Shown: piece after piece, positions 24,371 through 32,456 of the stretch
Layout of the letters: every line of letters begins with the position of its first letter
Numbering within the stretch: position 1 is the stretch's first letter
NCBI RefSeq assembly: GCF_001591045.1
Contig: NZ_BCUA01000036.1
Location: forward strand, 1 to 39,214
Origin: Sphingopyxis granuli NBRC 100800
Lineage (GTDB): Bacteria > Pseudomonadota > Alphaproteobacteria > Sphingomonadales > Sphingomonadaceae
Direction of reading: 5' to 3'
DNA: 39,214 bases
Translations under genes and position numbers: made by a program
Notes under the pieces: generated by a model
Told to the model about the DNA's origin: nothing
The model's input: only the letters and a program-made list of their open reading frames with translations
The model's database searches: none

Positions 24371-24403
24371 AAAAAGGGCGCCGCGTTGCCGCAGCGCCCT
24401 TTT
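24371..24403 (-). terminator. Intrinsic terminator of rpsU
   Basis: On the - strand, AAAAGGGCGC and GCGCCCTTTTT flank an inner TGCG/CGCG stem and a GCAA tetraloop, giving a stem of at least 10 pairs followed by a U5 tract. It lies about 32 bases after the rpsU stop. The A-run on the other side makes it potentially bidirectional. Confidence 0.88.
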
Positions 24404-24434
24404 CTCGAATCAGGATCCCGGACGGGAAACGGAC

Positions 24435-24641
24435 TTACTTGATGCCGTCGCGTTCCATCCGCTTGCGCTCCATCTTGCGGGCGCGGCGGACGGCGGCGGC
24501 GCGTTCGCGCGCGCGCTTCTCGCTGGGCTTTTCGTAGTGACGGCGCAGCTTCATCTCGCGATACACACCCTCCCGCTGCAGCTTCTTCTTGAGCGCGCGA
24601 AGGGCCTGGTCGACATTATTGTCGCGAACGATGATCTGCAT
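24435..24641 (-). CDS. rpsU: 30S ribosomal protein S21
   Basis: This 68-residue basic protein of the small ribosomal subunit helps start translation near the anti-Shine-Dalgarno end of 16S rRNA. The sequence [20 protein letters not shown], then [20 protein letters not shown] and the Arg/Lys-rich tail, is a full-length typical alphaproteobacterial S21. The ATG at 24641 matches family starts; an in-frame ATG at 24668 would add nine unusual residues. AGGAG lies 13 bases upstream, a long spacing. A terminator follows the gene, and a terminator-like hairpin stands in its leader (24721-24767). Confidence 0.95.
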   Translation of the reverse strand: MQIIVRDNNVDQALRALKKKLQREGVYREMKLRRHYEKPSEKRARERAAAVRRARKMERKRMERDGIK

Positions 24642-24720
24642 ACGCCGTGTCGTCTCCTGTTCGTCCAAACGGTTCTGGCGCCGGATAGAATGCCGGTATG
24701 CCGTGACCGCCGATATTCGG

Positions 24721-24767
24721 GCAATAAAAAGAGCGCCGCGACACCGCGACGTTCGGATGCAGCGCCC
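24721..24767 (-). promoter_or_regulatory. Terminator-like hairpin in the rpsU leader
   Basis: Read on the - strand, GGGCGCTGC (24767-24759) pairs with GCGGCGCTC (24739-24731) over nine positions, two of them G-U, and is followed at once by TTTTTATT. It lies about 80 bases upstream of the rpsU start, with no - strand gene before it. It could be an attenuator of rpsU or the end of a separate small RNA. The arms closely resemble those of the rpsU 3' terminator. Confidence 0.55.
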
Positions 24768-24905
24768 CTAAAGAGATTCGCGCCGAAATGCAAGCCCCGA
24801 CGCGGCGGCCCGACCGCCGCTCGCGCGCAGCCGGGATTGTGCCCCGCCCCGCCCCTGTGGCATAGGTAGCAGGACGAAACCCAAAGCAGGAAGAGGATCA
24901 AGGCC

Positions 24906-25670
24906 ATGGCGACCCAGCTCAAGCGCAACAGCAAGTACAGCGAAGCCGAGTGGACGGCGCGGCAGGAACTCGCCGCCTGCTACCGCATCTTCGCGATGAT
25001 GGGCTGGGACGAGATGATCTTCAACCACATCACGGTGAAACTGCCCGACGAGGACGGCAGCTATCTGATCAACCCCTATGGCATGCATTTCAGCGAGGTC
25101 ACCGCGTCGAGCCTGATCAAGATCGACATCGACGGCAACAAGGTCGACGCCGACAATCCGTGGCACGTCAACAAGGCGGGTTTCGTCCAGCACAGCCTGT
25201 TCCACCGCGCGCTGCCCGACGCGCATGCGATCATCCACACCCACACCACCGCGACGATGGCGGTCTGCTCGCTCGAAGGCGGACTGCAGCCGACCAATTT
25301 CTATGCCTGCAACTATATGGGCCAGATCGCCTATCACGACTTCGAGGGTATCACGGTGCGCGAGGAGGAAGGCGCGCGCCTGCTCGAACATCTGGGCGAC
25401 AAGCGCATCCTGATGCTGAAGAATCACGGCCCCGTCGTGATGGGCCGCAGCCTGCCCGAGGCGTTCATCAAATATTGGGCGCTCCAGCGCGCGTGCGAAA
25501 TCCAGCTTGCGACGATGAGCATGGGCAAGCCGGTGCTGATCGGCGACGATGTCGTGAAGGTCCACCAGCGCGACCTTTACCAGGCGCAGATTCCGGGCGG
25601 CGCCGGCAAGGCCGAATTCGACGCGATGGTGCGCAAGGTCGACAAGATCGACACGAGCTGGCGTGACTAA
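24906..25670 (+). CDS. Class II aldolase/adducin family protein
   Basis: This 254-residue protein has the fuculose-phosphate aldolase/adducin fold. The substrate and zinc region is seen as FNHITVKLPDEDGSYLINPYG, then HAIIHTHTTATMAV with the His-x-His zinc ligands, and the third ligand region ILMLKNHGPVVMG. That set suggests a working zinc site. Members without a sugar-phosphate partner often act as decarboxylases or on other hydroxy compounds, so the reaction is not certain; adducin-like homologues in alphaproteobacteria are usually uncharacterised. The ATG at 24906 follows GGAAGAGGAT. It is 27 bases before a [2Fe-2S] protein on the same strand, so the two may be co-transcribed. Confidence 0.87.
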   Translation: MATQLKRNSKYSEAEWTARQELAACYRIFAMMGWDEMIFNHITVKLPDEDGSYLINPYGMHFSEVTASSLIKIDIDGNKVDADNPWHVNKAGFVQHSLFHRALPDAHAIIHTHTTATMAVCSLEGGLQPTNFYACNYMGQIAYHDFEGITVREEEGARLLEHLGDKRILMLKNHGPVVMGRSLPEAFIKYWALQRACEIQLATMSMGKPVLIGDDVVKVHQRDLYQAQIPGGAGKAEFDAMVRKVDKIDTSWRD

Positions 25671-25697
25671 TCCGCACCTTTCGCTATTGCGGATCGC

Positions 25698-26243
25698 ATG
25701 ACGAAATTTTCGGTCAACGACCGTCCGGTCGAATATCGCATGGACCCCGAAACGCCCCTGCTGTGGGCGCTGCGCGATGCGTCGAACCTGACCGGGACCA
25801 AATATGGCTGCGGCACCGGTGATTGCGGCGCCTGCACCGTCGACATCGACGGCGAGGCGATCCGCAGCTGCCTGGTCACCATCGCCGAATGCGAAGGGCG
25901 CTTCGTCACCACCATCGAAGGTCTGTCGCGCGATCGCAGCCACCCGGTCCAGCAGGCCTGGGTCGCCGAGCAGGTGCCGCAATGCGGCTTTTGCCAGTCG
26001 GGGATGATCATGACCGCCGCGGCGCTGCTCCGCAAGAACAGCAACCCCGGCGATGCGGAGATCGACGCGGCAATGACCAACATCTGCCGCTGCGGCACCT
26101 ATCCGCGCATCCGCGCCGCGATCCGCCTCGCCGGGCGGGTGCTGCGCGGCGAGGAACGGATCGCCGCGGCGCCGCCCCCCGGCATTCGGCCGGAGGACGC
26201 CGCGCGCGCCGTTCCCGCGCTGCGCCCCCCGCCGGGACGCTGA
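25698..26243 (+). CDS. [2Fe-2S] subunit of a xanthine dehydrogenase-family oxidoreductase (IorA-like)
   Basis: This 181-residue protein would pass electrons from a molybdenum hydroxylase via two [2Fe-2S] clusters. The plant-type set C38-x4-C43-x2-C46-x11-C58 and the helical-domain set C96-x2-C99-x30-C130-x1-C132 are both complete (GCGTGDCGACTVD; QCGFCQSG; CRCGTYPRIRA). This matches small subunits of isoquinoline 1-oxidoreductase and related aldehyde or nicotinate dehydrogenases. A Pro/Ala/Arg-rich tail of about 30 residues after residue 150 is unusual. No large molybdenum subunit lies beside it, which is odd because iorA-iorB are normally adjacent. The partner must be elsewhere or the protein serves another enzyme. 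Confidence 0.88.
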   Translation: MTKFSVNDRPVEYRMDPETPLLWALRDASNLTGTKYGCGTGDCGACTVDIDGEAIRSCLVTIAECEGRFVTTIEGLSRDRSHPVQQAWVAEQVPQCGFCQSGMIMTAAALLRKNSNPGDAEIDAAMTNICRCGTYPRIRAAIRLAGRVLRGEERIAAAPPPGIRPEDAARAVPALRPPPGR

Positions 26244-26250
26244 CGCGCAA

Positions 26251-26280
26251 GCTGAACCGCAGGCAACATCACGGTTCAGC
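26251..26280. other. Dyad between the IorA-like and RcnB genes
   Basis: Perfect 8-base arms GCTGAACC (26251-26258) and GGTTCAGC (26273-26280) with 14 bases between lie just after the IorA-like stop and about 88 bases before the RcnB-like start. It could be a weak terminator (no U-run) or an operator for the following gene. Confidence 0.4.
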
Positions 26281-26367
26281 GGTGACTCATCTTGTCCGCG
26301 GTAACTTTCGATTCATCTTCCCGGCTGGCCCCTCCAGCATGCGGGACATGAGTTGGAGAATGGCGAG

Positions 26368-27219
26368 ATGAAGAATTGGATCGGAGGGTTGCTGATCGCC
26401 GCGACGATGCTGACCCCCATCGCCCCCGCCGCCGCGCAGGCGCGCGACGGCCATCAGTGGAGCCAGCGCGGTAGCGGCGGCGATCGCGGCGCGCGTAGTG
26501 CCGGCCCCCGCGGCGAAGCGCGCGGCCAGCGTCAGCAGGCCCCGCGCCCGCAGATGCGCCAGCAGCAGCCGGTTCAGCCGCGCGCCGAGCGTAGCCAGCG
26601 CTGGAACGGGCAACAGCAACGTCCGCAGCAGCAGCAACGCCAGCAATGGCAGCGCCCGCAGCAGCGCACCGAAGCACCGCGGAGCGACACGCAGCGTCAG
26701 CGCGGCACCACCTATGACCGGAGCCGTGACAACCGCACCGATCGTCAGTGGGACCGCAACCGCAACGGGCAGGTCGACCGTCGCTCGGACCGCAATCGCA
26801 GCGGCACTGTCGACCGCCGTTGGGACCGCCGCAACGACAATCGCATCGACCGGCGGAACGACCGCAATCGCGTTGCCGACCGCCGCTACCGCGACAACCG
26901 GTCCGGCAACAACTGGAACCGCAGCTGGCGCGACGACCGCCGCTACGACTGGCGCAGCTATCGCGATCGCAACCGCAGCTATTACCGGATGCCGCGCTAT
27001 TACAATCCGTATCGCGGACGCAGCTACACCCGGTTCAGCATCGGTTTCACGCTCGGATCGCTGTTCTACGGCCAGCGCTACTGGATCAACGATCCCGGCT
27101 ATTATCGCCTGCCGCCCGCCTACGGCCCCTACCGCTGGGTGCGCTATTATGACGACGCGCTGCTCGTCGATACCTATTCGGGCGAGGTGGTCGACGTCAT
27201 CTACGATTTCTTCTGGTAA
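26368..27219 (+). CDS. RcnB-family envelope protein with Arg/Asn/Asp-rich repeats
   Basis: This 283-residue exported protein has a signal peptide (residues 1-25, ending APAAAQA), then a long low-complexity Gln/Arg/Asn-rich region, and the RcnB-like C-terminal domain (about 225-283) with YYRLPPAYGPYRWVRYYDDALLVD and EVVDVIYDFFW. In E. coli RcnB is a periplasmic protein linked to nickel/cobalt export; most relatives are uncharacterised. Residues 129-176 form four 12-residue repeats starting Asp-Arg, two of them matching much of an EF-hand loop. The ATG at 26368, with GGAG nine bases before it, is chosen over an upstream in-frame TTG at 26353. A strong terminator follows, so it is the last gene of its transcript. 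Confidence 0.82.
   Translation: MKNWIGGLLIAATMLTPIAPAAAQARDGHQWSQRGSGGDRGARSAGPRGEARGQRQQAPRPQMRQQQPVQPRAERSQRWNGQQQRPQQQQRQQWQRPQQRTEAPRSDTQRQRGTTYDRSRDNRTDRQWDRNRNGQVDRRSDRNRSGTVDRRWDRRNDNRIDRRNDRNRVADRRYRDNRSGNNWNRSWRDDRRYDWRSYRDRNRSYYRMPRYYNPYRGRSYTRFSIGFTLGSLFYGQRYWINDPGYYRLPPAYGPYRWVRYYDDALLVDTYSGEVVDVIYDFFW
26752..26895 (+). repeat. Four tandem 36-base repeats inside the RcnB-like gene
   Basis: Units begin with GACCGC at 26752, 26788, 26824 and 26860, an exact 36-base period encoding DRNRNGQVDRRS, DRNRSGTVDRRW, DRRNDNRIDRRN and DRNRVADRRYRD. The in-frame period keeps the reading frame. The number of units may vary between strains. Confidence 0.85.
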
Positions 27220-27248
27220 TATTCCTTTCGGTTACCGGAAGCTCCCTG

Positions 27249-27280
27249 AAGGGCCGGCTCTTGCGCCGGCCCTTCTTTTA
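27249..27280 (+). terminator. Intrinsic terminator after the RcnB-like gene
   Basis: A perfect 10-base stem, AAGGGCCGGC (27249-27258) and GCCGGCCCTT (27265-27274), with loop TCTTGC, is followed by CTTTTA. It lies 30 bases after the stop codon and separates the RcnB-like gene from the amidohydrolase gene. Confidence 0.9.
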
Positions 27281-27337
27281 TGCGCATTCCCCATTATCGC
27301 GCCGCGTCGTCACGGCCGGAAAGACAGGGGAAACACT

Positions 27338-28609
27338 ATGCGCAAACTGGGCCTGGTCGCCGCAGCGACATGCGCGCTGATGAGCAGCGCCGCCATCGCC
27401 AAGACCACCGTCATCTATGCCGGCCATGTCATCACCGACGTCGCCCAGCCGGCACAGGGACCGTCGACCGTCATCGTCACCGACGACCGCATCACCTCGA
27501 TCGCGCCCGGCCGCGTCGACGCGCCCGCGGGCGCCGAGATCGTCGACCTCGGCGACAAGACCTTGCTTCCCGGCCTGATCGACCTACACGTCCACCTGAC
27601 CGGCGATCCCGGCGGCGATTATCGCTCGGAAGCCGTCGAACCCGACGAATGGGGCATCGTGGTCGGCGAAAAGAATGCGCGGATCACGCTGCGCGCCGGC
27701 TTCACCACCGTCCGCGAGGCGGGATCGGCGCAATATACCGCCTTCGCGCTGCGCCGCGGCACCGCCGAAGGCCTGATCGAGGGGCCGCGCATCGTCGCCG
27801 CCGGTCCGGCGCTCGCGATCATCGGCGGACATGGCGACGTCACCGGCTTCCGCGAGGATATCCACGCGGTGCTCGACCAGGGCTACACCTGCACCGGCGC
27901 GGTCGAGTGCGCCGAAAAGGTCCGCAAGGCTTCGCGGGCGGGCGCCGACGTCATCAAGATCACCGCGACGGGCGGCGTGCTGTCGCAGCAGGGCCGCGGG
28001 CTCGGCGCGCATTTCTCGAATGCCGAGATGGAGAGCATCGCCGAAACGGCGCATTCGCTGGGACTGAAGGTAATGGCGCATGCGCACGGCGCGCGCGGCA
28101 TCGAATCGGCCGCCGCCGCCGGGATCGACAGCATCGAGCACGGCACCTTCGCCGACGAGGCGGCGCTGAAGGTCATGAAGGCGAAGGGCACCTATATGGT
28201 CCCGACGCTGATGGCGTTCGAGGGTATCCGCGAGCGGCTCGGCAAGGGCATCTATACGCCGACGGTCGAAGCGAAGGTGCGGATGACGCTGAACGACGTC
28301 GGCAAGGCAATGGCGCGCGCGAAAGCGCTGGGCGTTCCGATCGCCTTCGGCACCGACGCCGGCGTTTTCGAGCATGGCCGCAATGCCCACGAGTTCGCGC
28401 TGCTCGTCGAGCATGGCCTGACGCCGCGTGAGGCGCTGGCAAGCGCGACCACCGTCGCCGCGCGCCTGTTGTCGATGGAGAATGAGATCGGCCGCCTCGC
28501 CCCCGGCATGTCGGCCGACATGATCGCCGTGTCGGGCGATCCGCTGAGCGACGTGACGACGCTCGAAAAGGTCGATTGGGTGATGACGCGCGGGCGGATC
28601 GCCGGCTGA
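27338..28609 (+). CDS. Exported amidohydrolase-family protein
   Basis: This 423-residue metal-dependent hydrolase has a signal peptide (about residues 1-21, AAIA) and so acts in the periplasm. The amidohydrolase metal site is complete: GLIDLHVHLTGD (His84/His86), a later VIKITATGG with the bridging-lysine region, VMAHAHGARGI and DSIEHGTF for further histidines, and FGTDAGVFEHG with the catalytic Asp. The closest family is the imidazolonepropionase-like or Xaa-Pro dipeptidase/prolidase group that includes many exported sphingomonad enzymes of unknown substrate. The ATG at 27338 follows GACAGGGGAAA. A terminator upstream gives it its own transcript. Confidence 0.88.
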   Translation: MRKLGLVAAATCALMSSAAIAKTTVIYAGHVITDVAQPAQGPSTVIVTDDRITSIAPGRVDAPAGAEIVDLGDKTLLPGLIDLHVHLTGDPGGDYRSEAVEPDEWGIVVGEKNARITLRAGFTTVREAGSAQYTAFALRRGTAEGLIEGPRIVAAGPALAIIGGHGDVTGFREDIHAVLDQGYTCTGAVECAEKVRKASRAGADVIKITATGGVLSQQGRGLGAHFSNAEMESIAETAHSLGLKVMAHAHGARGIESAAAAGIDSIEHGTFADEAALKVMKAKGTYMVPTLMAFEGIRERLGKGIYTPTVEAKVRMTLNDVGKAMARAKALGVPIAFGTDAGVFEHGRNAHEFALLVEHGLTPREALASATTVAARLLSMENEIGRLAPGMSADMIAVSGDPLSDVTTLEKVDWVMTRGRIAG

Positions 28610-28616
28610 CCGGCGG

Positions 28617-31289
28617 TCAGGCCGCGCGCTCGATCCGTCCCGATCCGTCACTCGCCGGGCGCGGCTGACCGATCAACCGCGCGGTCTCGACCGCTTCGGC
28701 GAAGCGGACGCCGACGCGATTCGCATCCGACCAGCGCGCTTCGGCCTCGATCGTCAGGTCGGGGCCGAATTCGAGGGTCAGCGGCGTTCCTTCGGGTACG
28801 TTCCACAGTCCCTCGACCAGCGCGCCGCGTGACGAGACATTGCGGACGATGGCGTCGTAATCATGGCCGCCGCTGTGGACGCGAATGGTGCGGAAGGTCC
28901 GCAGCCGCGTCTCCCGCACGCTCTTGAACCCCTGCGCGACGACCTGTCCGCCTCCGGCATCGAGAAGTGCGAGCACCTCGTCGACATCCATCGGCTTGCC
29001 ATAGATATAGCCTTGGACATGGCTGCATCCGAGGCCGCGGATCAGCGCAAGGTCATCGTGCGTCTCGACGCCCTCTGCGGTCGTTTCCATGCCCAGCGCA
29101 TCGGCAAGGCTGACGATCGACGCGATGATCGCCGCATTCATGCTGCTCTTGTCGGCGGCGCCGAGCACGAAGCTCTGGTCGATCTTGATCTTGTCGAACG
29201 GCGCTTTCTTCAGATAACCGAGCGCCGAATAGCCGGTGCCGAAATCATCAAGCGCAAGGCGCACGCCGGTGCGCTTGAGCCGCTGGAACATCTCCAGATT
29301 CTCGGGGCTTTCGTCGAGGAATATCCCCTCGGTGATTTCCAGTTCGAGCTGTTCGGGGCGAATGCCAGATGCCGACAGCGCGCTCATCACCGTCGCGGGC
29401 AGCTTTTCATTGGCGAATTGCCGCGGCGATACGTTGACCGCAACGCGATAATCGGGGCCAAGGCGCGCGATCGTGTCGCATGCGGTGCGGATGATCCATT
29501 CGCCGATCGGGACGATCAGGTTCGAATCCTCGGCGATGGGGATGAATTTCGACGGGCTGACGACATTTCCCGTGTCGCGGCGCCAGCGGATCAGCGCCTC
29601 GAAGCCCGAGATGCGCTCGCTCTTCACGTCGACGATCGGCTGATAGAACAGCGCCAGTTCGTCGCGCGCCAGCGCCTCGCGCAGCGAATCCTCGATCGCT
29701 TTCCGCTCGCTCGCCTGATCGTGCATCGCGTCGGCATAGAAACGATAGACGCCGCGCCCCGCGTCCTTCGCGGCATAGAGCGCAAGGTCGGCGTTGCGGA
29801 CGAGCGACGAGGCGGAAATGCCCCGCCCTTCCGACACCGCGATGCCGATCGACGATCCGATGCGCACCTGCTCGCCCTCGATGGCGAAGGGCTTGGCGAG
29901 GCTGAGGATGATCGCGTTGGCGATGCCGGCGAGCTTTTCGGGCTGGACCATCTGCGGCAGCACGATCTGGAACTCGTCGCCGCCCAGACGGCCGACCTGC
30001 CCCCTGTCGCCGACGATCTGGGTCAGCCGCCCCGCCACCTGCTGCAGAAGCTGATCGCCGACCGGATGGCCCAGCGTGTCGTTGACCGCCTTGAAACGAT
30101 CGAGGTCCATCAGCAGCAGCGCGCAGGGCTGAGGCTGGCCGACGTGATTGCGGAGCGCGCGTTCGAGCAGGTCGGCGATATGCCGCCGGTTGGCTAGCCC
30201 GGTGAGCGTATCGTAGCGCGCAAGCTGGTTGATCTCGCGCTCCGACCGCTTCATCTCGGTCAGGTCGGTGCCGCTGCCGCGGAACCCCTGGAAATTGCCG
30301 AGCTCGTTGCTGATCGGATTGCCCGAGATCGACCACCAGCGCTCCTCGCCCGGCACCGCCGCCTGCACCGTCAGTTCCTTGAACGGCGTGCGCGACGACA
30401 GGCTGAAGCCTAGCGTGCGTTCTTCGCTTTCATCGTTGCCGAGCCGGCGGCGAATGATGTCGGTGAACGGCCGGCCGAGCAGGTCGCCGAGCGGCCGGCC
30501 GAGCTTCGCCGCGACCGTCGGCGAGATATAGACGAGCTGGCCGTGGCGGTCGGTTTCCCAGAACCAGCCGCGCCCCGCCCTTTCGAAATCGCGCACGAGG
30601 CCCAGCGCGCGCTGCTGTTCGCTGACCGTCAGGCGCGCCGCGCGCGTCGCGCGGCGCTGGTGCCGGATATCCTCGCGCATCATCACGATGAGCAGACCTA
30701 GAAAGACGAGGCCCGCGATCGCGAAGGGCCACGACGCGGCGCCGAGCGCGCCGCCGAGCGCGCTGGCGCCGGCGAAGGCGAAGAAAGCGGGCCGCGCGAT
30801 CGCCGCGGCCGAGGCGGCGACGAGGATCGAGCCCGCCTGGATCGCCAGGACGGCGTCGAACCAGCCGGCGCGATCGGGCGCCGCAATCTCGGCAAAGGTC
30901 GATGCGGAGGTGAGCAGGCTTCCTGCGGCAAGCAGGCCCAGACACAGCGGGACGGTCAGCCGCGGGTCGGGCAGCGCCGCGACCCGGCGGCCGCGTGCGA
31001 CCTGACCGATCACCGTCAACGCAAGGTCGCACAGCAATCCCGCCGCCATCGGCGCCCAATGCAGCGGCGACGCCAGAAAGGGCGACGGGCCGGGAAAGAA
31101 GGCGAAGGCGAAGAAGCCGAGCGAACGCGCGATCAGCACATAGTGCCAGAGCTGCGCGACCCGCATCAGCCGCGCCACGAAGTCGGGCGAATCGAACAGC
31201 GACACATCCGCGGACGCTTCGCCGGTGGCCGGCCGTGTGATGATGCGTTTCGCCCCCAAGGTCGTATCATTCCTGCTGGAAGGGATCAT
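28617..31289 (-). CDS. Membrane PAS-GGDEF-EAL-PilZ protein (c-di-GMP synthesis, breakdown and sensing)
   Basis: This 890-residue protein combines an N-terminal membrane region of several helices (about residues 40-200), a PAS sensor (about 205-335, with GRGWFWETDRHGQLVYISPT), a GGDEF domain with GGDEF at 436-440, an EAL domain (EAL at 564-566, EITEG, DDFGTGYSALGYL, TTAEGVET), and a C-terminal PilZ domain (about 785-870, NVSSRG at 817-822). Key GGDEF and EAL residues look intact, so both activities are possible; no RxxD inhibitory site precedes the GGDEF. The PilZ part lacks an exactly spaced RxxxR motif, so its ligand binding is uncertain. GGDEF-EAL-PilZ in one chain is unusual. It is divergent from the desaturase across 115 bases and convergent with the amidohydrolase. 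Confidence 0.95.
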   Translation of the reverse strand: MIPSSRNDTTLGAKRIITRPATGEASADVSLFDSPDFVARLMRVAQLWHYVLIARSLGFFAFAFFPGPSPFLASPLHWAPMAAGLLCDLALTVIGQVARGRRVAALPDPRLTVPLCLGLLAAGSLLTSASTFAEIAAPDRAGWFDAVLAIQAGSILVAASAAAIARPAFFAFAGASALGGALGAASWPFAIAGLVFLGLLIVMMREDIRHQRRATRAARLTVSEQQRALGLVRDFERAGRGWFWETDRHGQLVYISPTVAAKLGRPLGDLLGRPFTDIIRRRLGNDESEERTLGFSLSSRTPFKELTVQAAVPGEERWWSISGNPISNELGNFQGFRGSGTDLTEMKRSEREINQLARYDTLTGLANRRHIADLLERALRNHVGQPQPCALLLMDLDRFKAVNDTLGHPVGDQLLQQVAGRLTQIVGDRGQVGRLGGDEFQIVLPQMVQPEKLAGIANAIILSLAKPFAIEGEQVRIGSSIGIAVSEGRGISASSLVRNADLALYAAKDAGRGVYRFYADAMHDQASERKAIEDSLREALARDELALFYQPIVDVKSERISGFEALIRWRRDTGNVVSPSKFIPIAEDSNLIVPIGEWIIRTACDTIARLGPDYRVAVNVSPRQFANEKLPATVMSALSASGIRPEQLELEITEGIFLDESPENLEMFQRLKRTGVRLALDDFGTGYSALGYLKKAPFDKIKIDQSFVLGAADKSSMNAAIIASIVSLADALGMETTAEGVETHDDLALIRGLGCSHVQGYIYGKPMDVDEVLALLDAGGGQVVAQGFKSVRETRLRTFRTIRVHSGGHDYDAIVRNVSSRGALVEGLWNVPEGTPLTLEFGPDLTIEAEARWSDANRVGVRFAEAVETARLIGQPRPASDGSGRIERAA

Positions 31290-31404
31290 CGCCCCTCTTT
31301 CAGAAAGGGGTTTCCAAATCCTTAGTCCGACCCAGCGAAACTCCTGATTTTGTGCCAGAATGGACGATGTTCCGTTTCATGGCGAAACTTGTTAGGATCG
31401 GTCC

Positions 31405-32436
31405 ATGCCTGCCGTCCGCCTGCTGCCGCCCGACCGCTTTTTCGACCGCGCGCAATGGTCTGCCATCACGCGCGTTTCGGCGTGGCGGGGGCCTTGGCTC
31501 GTCGCGCATGCGTGGATCGTCAGCATCGCCGCAGTGGGGCTTGCCGCCTGGGCGCAGAACCCAGTCGGCTGGCTGCTCGCGATCATCCTCGTCGGCGGAC
31601 GCCAGCTCGGCCTCGCGATCCTGATGCACGAAGCGGCGCACGGACTGCTCCACCCGAAGCGCAAGGTGAACAATTTCCTTGGTCAGTGGCTGACCGGCGC
31701 CGCGACCGGATCGGACCTGTTCGCCTATCGCACCTACCACCTCCAGCATCACAAGTTCACCCAGCAGCCCGAGGACCCCGACCTGTCGCTGTCGAAGCCG
31801 TTTCCGACGACGCGCGCCAGCCTGTGGCGCAAGGTGGTCCGCGACCTGACCGGGCAGACCTTCCTCAAGCAGCGCACCGCGCAGTTCCGCTTTGCGCTCG
31901 TCGGGCTCAGGGCGATGCTGCGCGGCGAAGGCGGCGCGAAAGGCTCTGGCGGGACACGCGCCGGAACGCCCTTCAACCGACAGTCCGAGGACGGCATGAC
32001 GGCGCCGACGATCGACGCCGCCGGCGCGATGGCGGTGACGCGCGCAGTCGGCCGGTTCCTGCTCGTACAGGCGGTGCTGCTCGCCGCGTCGCTGATCCTC
32101 TATGGCTGGACCCCATGGCTGCTGTGGACGCTGAGCCTCGCGACGACCTTCCAGCTTTACCTGCGCATCCGCAACATCGCCGAACATGCCTGCACGACGA
32201 CGGGCAGCGACGATCCCTTCACCCATGCGCGCACCACCCATGCCGGCTGGATCGCGCGCGCCACCGTGGCGCCCTATTGGGTCAATTACCACGCCGAGCA
32301 CCACCTGTTCATGGGCGTGCCCTGCTATCGCCTGCCCGCGGTCCATGCGATGCTGGGCGAAGCCGGGCGGCACGAGGCGATGACGATCGCACCGCATTAC
32401 CGCGCGGTGCTGCGTCAGGTCACCGCGAAGGGTTGA
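31405..32436 (+). CDS. Fatty acid desaturase-family protein
   Basis: This 343-residue integral membrane di-iron enzyme would insert a double bond in a fatty acyl chain, or hydroxylate a lipid or carotenoid. All three histidine boxes are seen: HEAAH (75-79), HLQHH (112-116) and HAEHH (296-300), separated by membrane helices (about 37-65, 95-102 and 210-245). Length and boxes fit the membrane desaturase family (PF00487). The substrate cannot be told from these motifs alone. The start at 31405 follows GTTAGGATCGG. A palindromic site, GTTTC-ATGGC-GAAAC, is at 31374-31388 in the divergent promoter region. Confidence 0.9.
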   Translation: MPAVRLLPPDRFFDRAQWSAITRVSAWRGPWLVAHAWIVSIAAVGLAAWAQNPVGWLLAIILVGGRQLGLAILMHEAAHGLLHPKRKVNNFLGQWLTGAATGSDLFAYRTYHLQHHKFTQQPEDPDLSLSKPFPTTRASLWRKVVRDLTGQTFLKQRTAQFRFALVGLRAMLRGEGGAKGSGGTRAGTPFNRQSEDGMTAPTIDAAGAMAVTRAVGRFLLVQAVLLAASLILYGWTPWLLWTLSLATTFQLYLRIRNIAEHACTTTGSDDPFTHARTTHAGWIARATVAPYWVNYHAEHHLFMGVPCYRLPAVHAMLGEAGRHEAMTIAPHYRAVLRQVTAKG

Positions 32437-32456
32437 CCGGGCGCCCCCTTCGCCCC

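Noticed and set aside
26498..28609. 703-codon frame that joins the RcnB-like region to the amidohydrolase
   Set aside because: Upstream of 27338 it is an out-of-frame reading of the RcnB-like gene and crosses a strong terminator. The true amidohydrolase start has a signal peptide and ribosome site.
29516..29535. tRNA T-loop-like sequence GGTTCGAATCC
   Set aside because: It lies in frame inside the EAL domain coding sequence, and no acceptor stem or anticodon arm can be placed around it.
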